Shown one piece after another: positions 23,442 to 34,348 of a stretch of 64,000 nt of DNA. The stretch lies in assembly GCA_032207245.1 (NCBI GenBank), contig CM063504.1, positions 19,551,407 to 19,615,406 on the forward strand, in the 5' to 3' direction. The notes below the pieces were generated by a model. It searched no databases. It saw only the letters and a list, made by a program, of their open reading frames with translations, and had not been told where the DNA came from. Both the position numbers and the translations under genes were made by a program. This stretch comes from Pardosa pseudoannulata. Its lineage: Eukaryota > Arthropoda > Arachnida > Araneae > Lycosidae. Position 1 is the first letter of the stretch. Each line of letters opens with the position of its first letter.

Positions 23442-26337
23442 ATATAGACTAACAAAGACACTAGAAAAAAGTATTTTATAAAATTGCAGTTCTCTATGTA
23501 TATTAGTACAAAAATGGAAAATATGAAAACTACAAAAAATAATAATAATAATAATAATAATAATAATTCGTTCCGTACTGTGCACAGGAGATAACTTTTA
23601 GTGAAGGGAGGCCCAATTTGTTTATCTTCAACAATACTCTTTGTTTACTTTTAAGGATTCTGTCTGCGGAAGCAGTTGTATCTTAGACTTAACTTTATGC
23701 GTTTTGAATTCAGAATTCCCATAGGCACATTTTTTAAAAAGTGAGGAAAGTAATAATTTCTAAAATCTTATGTGTAAAATCACAAAAATAGCCAAAAAAA
23801 ATACATTAATATTTTAGAGAGAGAAAATTCGCGTTATTAGTTGATTCTTATTGTTAATTCAGTTACCGTTGTAAACTTTTGTAGAAAATGAAAAAGTTCT
23901 TCAGGAAATTCGTCAAAAATCACGAAAGTAAAGTATATGCAATGTAATAGATGTTGCAAGTCCAATATTTCATTTAAACAAGATGAAAGTTGTTTAATTA
24001 ATTCATTTACGTTTACTCAAAAATTTGATATCCTATGCTTGAAAATTATATGCTCAGATCTCAATGTCTGAATATTGATTATATAAAAGGTGAGTTTAGT
24101 GGAAGAAATAAAGACAGTTTTAGGTTCATATAAAGTATGAATATCTGATGGGAAAACCGTATTTAATATTAAAAGCATCTCTTCTAGTTATTTCTTGTAT
24201 GTCTTTCGTCATTTAATAGGCACAAAATGACACAGCTTTGAAAGAGATTAACCAATAATTCCTTCGTTCAACTCCACCCAATGTCACCCTCGCATTTCTC
24301 ACTTTACTTTCAGAAAAAAAAAAAGCTGAACTTCAACTTAATTAACATGGACCTCTCCCATTGTTTGCGGGTCTCGACTCACCTATCCCACTTATTTGCG
24401 CCCAAAAGATGTCAGGGTCATTCTACTTTGACTTGTTTTGTTCTCTGACCAGAAACTTTCTTGCATGCCTAGCAGATTTCATTCCAAAACGATTTCCTAT
24501 TTTGCTTAATTTTTCACCCGGTTATTTATTAACAGTACCTGCCTGGAATGAGTTACCAGGTGCTTGTCATTCTGACCGGACGTGATAGTTTGTTCTTTCT
24601 TTAAGTTGGAGAACTAGTTCTTGGGTATTGTCATAAACTCATCACTAGCTTTTTACGCTATCCCACTAACGTAGTAATGAGATTATTTTTGTTCGTGATT
24701 CCAACTATAGTAGTATAGACTGTCGTGATTTATGTACACTCACATCTTAACGTAAGTTAATTCACACATTACATACATTTTATACAGTAAAGCAGGCATC
24801 TTACGATACTAACAGATGTGTGGGGGGACCTATGAAAATATCGTTAAAAACAGTTTATTTGTGGAAACAATGTATTATGCCCACAGTGTGCATATAAAAT
24901 CTTGGATTATGATTAAAGATCAAATTTGGGTTTATTTTAATTTCAAAAAATTAAATATATATTACTACAAAATTTTAGAAACTTTAATATTTGTATAACA
25001 CATTTACTAATCTTTTTGGAATTTCTGCACATACACAGTGAATACATACATACGAACACTTACATACATTTAAATGGAAATAGATAATAATGCTGTACAT
25101 TTTTCATAAAATCATCAGACATATTCTTTAAATTCTTATATGTATTATTATAGAGCAACAACTTTTACATTTTTCAATATGACAGTGGAATAAATCCGTA
25201 GTGATTATTATACGGTTTATAGCCGAATAAACTATGTCCAGTAAATAGTATATAACGAAAATTGATCTATTTTTATAATAATTCTCAAAATAAAGCCTAT
25301 GCGCAATAGATTTCTATTTTGAAATAGTATTTGTGTACTTATATATCACTGCAGTTTAAATTTACAAGGAAATTCACCTTTTAAATGAAACCTTTATGGA
25401 CAATGTTTATTTCGATATTACATTGCAATTATTCGGTTGTAAATCCTGTGCCTGAGTTCAATTTATAATTACTTGGAATATTTCTAATAAAGCCCATGTC
25501 TTACTACTAACAAAATATTGCTATGCTGAATAAAACACATTTTCGGCCGAAAGAGTTAGAAATATCTTCATTCCATTCTTCTTATTTAATCAACTCTCTC
25601 ATATTTTTTAGAAAAAATTCGCATTCTTCTACTGACAAGTGAATATCTTCCGACAACTTTTAATAATTCTTTTTGCGAAATTTAGCATAATGTCCTTCGA
25701 AGTATTAGGCTCTGATATTTATAATTTCATGTCTCGTATTGTTAAATGGGTTTTTTTTTCTGTATGTAAATGAAATATTTATATTCATAACCAGCATTAA
25801 GGCAGAAGGTAGTCTTTTGTTGTAGACAAGTAAACAATAAAATTGAAACCGGTATCCTTTCTTATTTCATTGAGACTTGTAACGCTTTACCCAGAAAGAA
25901 TTTTTTATATTTTCCCATGGCATAGTAATTCAAAGTATGGAAACTAGAGTACGAAACGCATGATTACTAATCAAAGTGTTCCTTTTTCATGGACGTGCGT
26001 AATTAAAAATGAACATCAGCTGATGTCCCCATTACGTGATTTCAATGTTGAAATCTAGAGGTAAGAATACTTAAGCATCTCGTTTGTTTTATATGTTATA
26101 CACTCCTCTGGGATGGGTAATTTAAATACAGTTGTACCTCGATCTATATTTCTGGTATTATTTTCTCGCATTGATCGTTGAGGTAATCCCGAAATTATCC
26201 ATATAAAAACAGCTGCCCAGCTTTTTCATAAGAAATATTCTTTTACTATATCTACAAATAAATAAAATTTAGTATTTTAACGTAACGATAAAACAAATAC
26301 AGTTCATGTATTTTTATTTTCATACATTTTTATGCAT
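23442..26337. other. Unique AT-rich non-coding DNA
   Basis: No coding sequence recognised. It contains an (AAT)n array at 23537-23567. Confidence 0.5.
23537..23567. repeat. (AAT)n microsatellite
   Basis: About ten AAT units, uninterrupted. Confidence 0.95.
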
Positions 26338-27446
26338 CAGGGTTCCCACCTTAAAAGTCCATAAGAACTCCTTAATTTTAGCTTTCATTTTTAAGAGCTA
26401 AAACTACTTAGTTTAAAACTAATAAAAAACTACTATAGCTTAAAACTCCTTAATTTTTGTGAAAGGTCCTTAAAAACTCCTCAATTTTTAAATTGGAACT
26501 TGATCAATATAAACGTCGTCATGTGATTTCCTATCAGTTTTCGCTGTACTCTCCAAACTTTCTGGTTTTGTAAATTGGAGTTTAACTTGCCCCAAACTGG
26601 TTCTAAGAACGCCAGTACAGGTGGTAAGTACTGGTCAAAGAATATATAAAATATTTGTTAATGTTCATAACATTCTTTTACATTTTCTAGCCAAAATGCA
26701 GTATTAATGATAAAGAATATCCTCAACTGCATATATGTTTTCAATGTATTTCTGTAGTAATTCAAAATTCCTTTCCTTGATATCCTTAAAATATTATGAA
26801 AATACTTTTAGTTTATTAGTACTTTTTATGGTCACAAGCTAGAAAACTTTTTTGACAAATAATCTTTCTCATACTGAAAAAATTTATAAAGTCAGCTTGC
26901 CTTTTCCTAATAGCTAACATTCATACAGAGTTTAAACGAAGCATGGAAGGTGGGGGGTTTTGTAGATATTTCAGTTACTTATGCAAGTTTAATTTTATTT
27001 GCATTGAATGTGATAGAAAAGTCTAAAACTTGTTTCTTTCCAGGATTACGTCGGATATAATCAGCTAGTATACACACGCACACACACACATATATCAGTC
27101 ATTTTTAAACACTTTAAAAGTACTGCTTATATTATATTATATTCAAATCACAATTTACTTTTAATTTGATCTAAAAAAACTTTAGATGTTCATTTTTCAA
27201 AATGTTTTTTGTCAAATAGGATTATCTTATATTAAAATCAGGTATTTTTAAACTTAATTCTGAAATATTGTATGGCATTTATAGAACATGCCTTATCTTG
27301 TTCATAATTAAAATATGTTCCTTAGGTAATAGGGTTTATGTCGTTATGCCGTGTGTTTCAAGTAGGTCCTTATAAAAAGTTATTTTGGTCCTTAGAAAGT
27401 CCTTAAAAGTACTTAATTTTTGTTCTGGAATAGAGTGAGAACCCCG
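26338..27446. mobile_element. DNA element with 6-bp target duplication (copy E2)
   Basis: The ends CAGGGTTCCCAC and, inverted, CGGGGTTCTCAC match at 10 of 12. Exact ATGCAT flanks both sides (26332-26337, 27447-27452). The outer ~200 bp on the left and ~130 bp on the right match the short copy at 8018-8347. The extra ~780 bp in the middle is AT-rich, includes a small (CA)n around 27072-27090, and has no recognisable transposase. The superfamily is unresolved: the CAG ends recall hAT, but hAT normally duplicates 8 bp. Confidence 0.75.
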
Positions 27447-27452
27447 ATGCAT

Positions 27453-29195
27453 GTAATTCCTCTGTTATTCGGAATGCCAGATTTTTAAAATGGCGCTTTT
27501 CTTGTGTTTCTGTTCCTTTCACTAAGTCTTAAGAGAAATTACAATTTAACTAATAAAAATAATTAATTGTAGTTTTCAGCAATTTTTAAGTGTGTTTTTA
27601 TGTTTATACTTATTAGAAATAAATAGTACGGAGTAGTAGCCTAAAAGTTGGAAACCGGTGCAGTAAAACCAATATTATTTTCCCTCGCATTTTTTATTTT
27701 AGTAACTTCCCATAGAGATCGGAAGATAATTTTTATTAGTTTTAATCTTATGTCGCACAAAGTATGCTTTGAATACACACAATTTGCTATATAAAAATTA
27801 ATAGAAAAACCCCAGCTTTTATAAAAATATATATACCCGAATACGCCGCAAATTAATAAATATATTATGTAATATATAAAATTAAATACCGTTTTTTAAA
27901 TTTTAAATGTGTGCTTGCAAATGTTCAAGTATGACTGTCAACTTGATCTTAAAATGAATTTAATGGTCCTGATATATTTTAATGTATAATACGATAAGAA
28001 CAGATTATCAAGTATTTGAAGTATTCAAATTTTTCTTTGACACTGATAAGTTTAAATTAGCTTTTAAATAAATACTTCGTAAAAATTAATGCAGTAATCA
28101 TGTGTAAATGGATAAAAAAAATAAATGAAGGAATAAGAAAAGAAATACGCTTTGAAAAAATTACTTTCTAATTTTTTGGAAAAAAGATTTTTTACTACAT
28201 GTCTTATCAGCTGATGCTTTTCACTTTATAATTCATTAAATTATGGAAAATTATATCATTTATATCATATGTAATTCGATACAATTTTTTATAAATATAT
28301 CGTAAAACTATTTACTTTTAATTAGTTTAAATGTTAATAAATAGCCTTACGATTAAAGATAAATAACACTTAGTTCTCTTTTAAGTCAACTTCTGCCTGC
28401 GCCGATAATTTGGTACGATTTAATATCACGTATGTACATATATTGATAAACGGTAGTTTATAATTTTTCACTTATTTTTAAAATTAAAAAGTATGTTATA
28501 AAGATTTATTAAAAAAAATGGAAATACCCAAAGGTATGTAATTTTTTTCTAGTTGCTTAGCACCTGTTTTTACAATTTTCTGTCGTCTAAAATCTGTGCA
28601 TATTTCGGACAAAGCGTGAACTTGAGAAGAAATAATAGCTAGTTGATTAAACCACTAACAAAAGGAACGTATTTTAATCTATTGTTATTGGTTTCAAAGG
28701 AGAACTATTTCCCTGCAATAAACTGGAGGCTAGCTACCGTGATGTGATGAAACGTTAAGTGTAAAAATATTAAAATCCGCCATTTCCTCCCATTATCTAA
28801 AATTACTTCGGGGGCAATACCTATTGAAATTCGACACTACTCACACCAGCCTTGACATACTTAGATTTTGCGTGGCACATTCAATAATTTAAATGAATTC
28901 CCCTTCGAGAGTTTGAAAATTACTCGGCAAAGCAATTTTCCAAACGGCCGTGAAGGTGCATCATAGATATGTAGGTTAATTTTTTTTTCCCACTAAGACA
29001 GTATCGTGAGTCTTTACTAAGTGTTGTATCGGCAGAACAATGAATAGTTAGAAGATAACTGCGCGGTGAATGCTACCCAGTTGTCTGTCCAGTAGATGAA
29101 ATATTTTAGCGTGATGAAATGCTTTCACCGCTGTTTGCCTCTAAGTTTTATCACTTCATATTAATCTAGAATGAACAGAATCTTTGGTATGTTCT
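27453..29195. other. Unique AT-rich non-coding DNA
   Basis: Nothing recognised; very AT-rich between about 27500 and 28550. Confidence 0.5.
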
Positions 29196-29199
29196 TTAA

Positions 29200-30105
29200 C
29201 ACTAGAATTACGGTTGTCTTTGTATACCTAGAATTACGGCGGGTGTCATTTTGACCCCTTGATAAGATATATGCATATTTCTCTATGATATATTTGTGAA
29301 AAATAAATTAAAATAACGCAAATTATGACAACTATAGTTTGTTTTTAAAAATATACAGACTTTGCAAGTATACATGATCAGTTAAACGATTCACTAAGTT
29401 CTCTCCTAAACTTGGATCGCTTGGTCTCATTTCATCTTTTCCTAAATATGGAAATCCGTTTAATAAGTATTTTGTCCTAACATCTACTTCTAGCCAAAAT
29501 TTTATTCCGAATTTATCGAGCTTGTTAGTCATATACTGCAAAAAACGGCATCTTGTTTTTGTAGGGAATAACTGTTCATCAAAAGTAATATTTTCATTTG
29601 GTTTGTAGCAAAGCTTACAGTTTTCTATAAAAGTATTCCATACCTCATATATTAGTGCAAATTTATCACAGTGCAAACGTAAAGACCTTGTTAGTTTATT
29701 TTCAAAACGAAGAAATTTCATAACTTCCGGAAACCTATCTCTACTCATAGTTTCATTGAAAAACTTTGGTCCCAAAGTCTTGGACCACAAACTAAGAATT
29801 GGTAAGCTCATTGGCGGCTAATGCCCCCTTACGTACAACAACGCTATGAATGCTTCCAGTTCTGCTAATAAAATAGTGAGTCATTATGAAGTTTACACTT
29901 GTCTTCAACATCAGTATATAGCCTACCGTATTTCTATAATTATTTGTTAGGGCTAAAATAAAAATACGATTTTCTTGAAATCTTTACTGTTTCGTAAATC
30001 ACAATGATTTAGGAAAAGTCATTAAGATATTTGCAAAAAAATAGAAGAGCTGTCAGAGATAAAAGTTCGCTACGTGTCAAAATGACCCCTTCCGTAATTC
30101 TAGTG
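29200..30105 (-). mobile_element. piggyBac element, deletion derivative
   Basis: Perfect 14-bp inverted ends are CACTAGAATTACGG (29200-29213) and CCGTAATTCTAGTG (30092-30105). They are flanked by exact TTAA at 29196-29199 and 30106-30109. Subterminally GTCATTTTGACCCC (29244-29257) and GTCAAAATGACCCC (30076-30089) share a near-palindrome. The left end has an extra copy of CTAGAATTACGG at 29228-29239. The element encodes part of a transposase on the minus strand. At 906 bp it is far shorter than an autonomous piggyBac element (usually over 2 kb), so it has lost most of its coding sequence. Confidence 0.93.
29332..29880 (-). pseudogene. piggyBac transposase fragment (DDE_Tnp_1_7, PGBD4-like)
   Basis: The open frame 29332-29811 (159 residues) shows the family pattern. 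It has LWSKTLGPKFF at residues 8-18, MSRDRF at 22-27, LRFEN at 34-38, YKPNENITFDEQLFPTK at 69-85 with the first catalytic Asp at 78, then KFGIKFWLEVDVRTKY and PYLGKDE. Upstream in the same frame, after a TAG at 29818-29820, 29821-29880 still reads LEAFIALLYVRG, so the true protein began further 5' and is broken; a TGA closes that part at 29881-29883. At the C-terminal side similarity stops after about ENLVNRL, before the region with the second and third catalytic Asp. An internal deletion joins it to the 3' flank and it ends at KNKL. It is catalytically dead, and nothing indicates host domestication. Confidence 0.93.
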
Positions 30106-30109
30106 TTAA

Positions 30110-31599
30110 ATTTGAATTCTATCTGGAGATGCAGGCTTCACTTATTTTACTGAATTTTGTTAATTTTTTTTTAAATCAAGTTTACAATTGTTTAGTCATA
30201 AAAGTTCATTCTTTTCTTATCAACATTGTTACAATTTAGGTTGTATTGACTCGCATGCTCTCTGCTCATTTATATGCTATTAGTACGATTTAAGATTGAA
30301 TAAATTAAAAACAGTGCTTAGTGGTTAGTTCCAGAGATGGAACCGCCATCGGAGAAAGGTGTCTGTAACAATTACGAAACTAGTGAGGAAAATTTGGAAT
30401 ACTTATCAGAGACACAAATATTTACATTAAGTGTGGGAACATTTTCTCTAGACCTGGTTTGGTGCTTGAGAAAATCTTACGGGGGCTCTACTTCTTATCT
30501 CTGCTTGTTTATAAATTATTGGAGTGGTTAGGTGGTGAATGAATAATTGAATGCAAGGTGTGGTTAATTCAGTGTTTGCCATTAGTCTGCCATTACTCCG
30601 TTCTTGAACCTTTAGATACAGGAAAACAAAATTACGATTTTTACATAAAGCTTTCATTCGAGTGCATATTTATATAGCATAAATTAAACAATATAATATG
30701 GCGGAGTTGAGGAATCGTTATTCTTGTCTTTATATTAGGATTTCTTGGCAATATATTAATTTGATTTGCCTTTGTTCCGCAACCCGCTAGCCTTCGTCAG
30801 GAAATTCCGTTTTATTATTCATGAAGGTTTACTTGCCGTTTTGTTTATCGCCTGTTTCCGGCATTGAAATTTGTAATTGCCTTTTCAGCTGAAGATTAGT
30901 AATTGAAATTCTATTTTTCTTGTTTTGTTCCCTCACCCTGTATTAGGGAAGGATGGTTAATATCTTGCGGTATGCAATGTCCTCGTTCTTTATGATTTTA
31001 AATTGCTCCTATGTTTTAATAGCCTGTTTGTTCTTCGTGTGTTTCAAATTCAAATTTGCATAATTAACATAATTAAACGATGTTTACTCAATCAACTTGG
31101 TGATTTAATGTCCGATGGGATAGTGCTTTATTGTTTAATAAATATTTCTAAGAAATCTTTTAATTATTTTTTCCTACGTTGCTTGTATTTAGATATTTTT
31201 TCTATGTTTATATGATTCATATTTTAAAAAACGTGTTTATGATTAGTATGCTGTCTGTATCTTAATAATTTAAAGTACTAATAGTTTGTTCAAATTTTAT
31301 TTCAATATATTTTTTTATCTTCTAAGCGAAACCTGTGGACTTTTGCTTTTGATATGCTGGTATTTCACTAACTACATATATACTTGTGTTTTATATCTCA
31401 TTATCTTATCACTGGATGACAACTAATATTTCGAGAATTTTTTCATTCTAAAGAACACCCCATTAACCGATTAAATTCAGCCTTTGAATTTAGTCTTCAT
31501 GGACTGATATCTTTATCATACTTTTCTGTTCCCGGTGTTTATTTTTCTTTAACAATAGAAAGCTTGGAATGAAATAAGTGCATTTTTCACTTTAATAGC
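30110..31599. other. Unique AT-rich non-coding DNA
   Basis: No gene recognised; open frames of 64-70 codons look random. Confidence 0.5.
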
Positions 31600-32260
31600 A
31601 CCAATTATCTTTACCACTTCAAGGCTGCTTTCAACGCCCTGGACGTCCCTCATGCTTGTCTTTCATCTCAGGATTTCGGTCCTGTATATCGTGTGTGGGC
31701 ACGGGTTGCGATATGGTCTGTTCATTCATTCATATCTGTTATGAAATTCCGCCAGCTGTTAAAAACCGAGTCTATCTGTCCTGCCGGCGATACATCATCG
31801 CTTATCTCTCGGAATTTATTAATTTTTAATTAAGCACCAAGCCATCAATAATTCAGTCTGCTTTTTGCTTCTTTGAAGACCATTTACAAGTTAAAATATT
31901 AAGTACGTGGCGGGTCTTGCATATAGAGTGCCCATAATAAATGACTGAGTGCCGAATAAGAAGAAACCCATCCCGTCTATTTGGTTTTTGTGTTGCCCCA
32001 CGAGGTCGAACATTTCCCATTAAGACAGATGCCGTGTCTGAAGAAGTCTTGATGTTTGCTTGATGGCTTTATTTTCGCATTCTAGGCTGATCGTGAACGG
32101 ATTCGTAAGTGCAGAAGACCCTTTTAATTTTCTAGTTCTGTCATATACTGATCTGCTGTGACGGGACATTACTTGGGAATGTGGTTTCCACTTGCTATTC
32201 TGGAGTGTTGTGTGTATTTGTGCGTGCTTATCCCCTTGCCAATTCACGCTGGGGTAGTTA
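31600..32260. other. GC-elevated island with homeodomain-like motifs
   Basis: Composition rises above the flanks. It contains TTTTTAATTAAGC, ATCAATAATTCAG and CCCATAATAAATGACTGAG, resembling homeodomain/Hox-type binding cores. A 75-codon minus frame is unrecognised. Possible conserved non-coding element; inference only. Confidence 0.28.
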
Positions 32261-33230
32261 TTTATCCTGTACGTGGTATTAGCTTCTAGAGTTATTGGAG
32301 GTTTTCATTTAATGTTTTTCCATTGCATTTAGTGTCTTCTAAAAGTTCTTTCTCAATAATTATGAAAAAAAAATAAATCATATGGGTGATACTAATGAAG
32401 ACAGCCGTATTCGTGTAAATTTAATGTTTACTGTTTAATTCTCTAACTGTTGGAAAGATAAACTATAAAAAATTTTTATCCCCAAATGTTTGTTAAATAA
32501 AATTCTTTGATCGATATAACTTTATACGCTTATTGCGATAAATATAAAATAAGATCAGAGTAAAGATTTTTTTTTTATTATCAATGATTTAGTGATATTC
32601 TGAATTTTATGAAATGATCTTGTTTTTCAACAGATTTGGGTATGAATATCTGCAAATGGCATTTTCACAACATATTCGAATCCGCAGTTTGTGGTTTGAT
32701 TACTGATACACTATAACCACGTATAATAACTGAGTTTTAACTGAGAAGTCCTGTATCCTGTGTACAGCCAATCATCTGTTCCCCTTAATATGTAGTCAGT
32801 AAGACATCGCATAGAAGGTTGCAAATAGGTTAAAAGGACATAACTTATAAACACCAAATATTTTGGTGCTGTATTATCTCAAAATTATAAAGCTTAATTT
32901 TTTAATTACTCCAAAATTAATGAAAAAGTATATATTCAAAAGCTAGCGTTAGTTAATTTTGTCTATAATTTTCATACATATTCAACATAATTAAATTTCG
33001 ACATTATTTTTAGACGTTAATGTCGTATAACATAAAGTTATTTAATGACGGAATTCATTATCTTATATTCTTTGTCGAAATTAATAGTTTTTGAATTAGT
33101 AAGATTATGCATCTGTTTTCGCGCTCAGAATTGCTGTTAAAAAATAAGTGCTGGCTGCGTTTTTGTAGAGTAATTAAGTAACGACAAATGTTGTAACTGC
33201 GGTCCCAAGTTAAAGACCAACTGCATTATC
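32261..33230. other. Unique AT-rich non-coding DNA
   Basis: Nothing recognised. Confidence 0.5.
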
Positions 33231-33860
33231 ATCAGATTAGGTGTCCGTGTTAGGAGATGGCTTGTAATTAACCGGTTGCACCAGTTTAGGCCATTCCGGG
33301 TCTTTAACCAGATCAGCTACCAATGTCCCACCGCCAGAACGGCAAAAACTTACCACCACCAAATACAAAAACAAATTAACGTTCTCTGCAATTTCCCCCG
33401 TCCTCTTCCTACCCCACAAAACGCTGCAGTTCATTAGCTACTCTGCCTGCCAATCCAGGCACGAACCAAACAAACGTAAAAAAAAGAAAGGAGAAGGTTC
33501 TAAATATATGTAACCAACGATGCTCCAGGCCATGAGAAACAGACGGGAAATAACAAGAATAAAAAAGAGGAAAGCAATAATAATCCGACAGTCAGCAATT
33601 GTGCCTTCACATATCTTGGCTGAGGAAAAGTGGCCTTGCTTCTTCGCCACCGATGCTTTTTTGATGGGTGAACTGCAACGCCTTTTTCCATCGCGTTCCG
33701 ATCGCCTTCAGGTAATCTTGTGTGGCTAGAGAAGTTAACATGCTCTACGAAGGTTCCGACTGCTCGAACGCCCCTTGGGATGGCATGGGGGCTTTTAATG
33801 TGTTACGGGTCTTTTTTTTATGTTCTGTTACACGGCGCTCAGGATCAAATGTTGTATATT
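33231..33860. other. GC-elevated island with overlapping short open frames
   Basis: Open frames of 63-70 codons lie on both strands, as expected where GC is higher. The + frame 33520-33729 passes through CTTCAG|GTAATC at 33709|33710, a possible donor. A minus frame (33237-33434) contains a GGTAAGT-type donor. Neither peptide resembles a known family, so these are not called as genes. It could be a conserved non-coding element or an unrecognised exon. Confidence 0.25.
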
Positions 33861-34191
33861 TAGGTCAGCGGTTGAAAGAATGTGAAATGGCTTGCTGAGA
33901 AATTGTGTTCTTTATTAATTGGTTTTGGTATTAGCTTTTCTTGCGGTACCGCTAAAAAATCTTGTATGTTATTACCCATTTACATACTTTCCAAGTTCTA
34001 CGGACTTGTATCCGTAATGATTACGGAAAATAAATAATTACTGAATTATGCATCAGCAATAGAAAATACTGATTTCCCTAATTTGCGGTGCATTTTCCCA
34101 CAGTAAATGTAACAGCGTAACTTAAATGCATCAGTTTTTTTTTTTTTGTTTTTTTTTTCAAATTTGTATATATACAGGCTTTTATATCTTT

Positions 34192-34193
34192 TC

Positions 34194-34272
<79 letters not shown>

Positions 34273-34348
34273 GAGTCTAGTCTTGGAATATCTTGGGTAA
34301 TTAAAAAAAAATGTAATCAGACTATGTGTATGTGTGTGTATATATATT
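34192..34348. repeat. (TA)n(CA)n with inverted TG/TA block
   Basis: (TA)n to about 34253, (CA)n to 34271, then ~55 bp of unique sequence and a GTGTATGTGTGTGTATATAT block complementary to the first half. Capable of a long hairpin. Confidence 0.92.

Noticed and set aside
26128..26200. ACAGTTGTACCTCGATC, like a pogo/Tigger terminus
   Set aside because: No matching inverted end or TA duplication found nearby; left as a curiosity.
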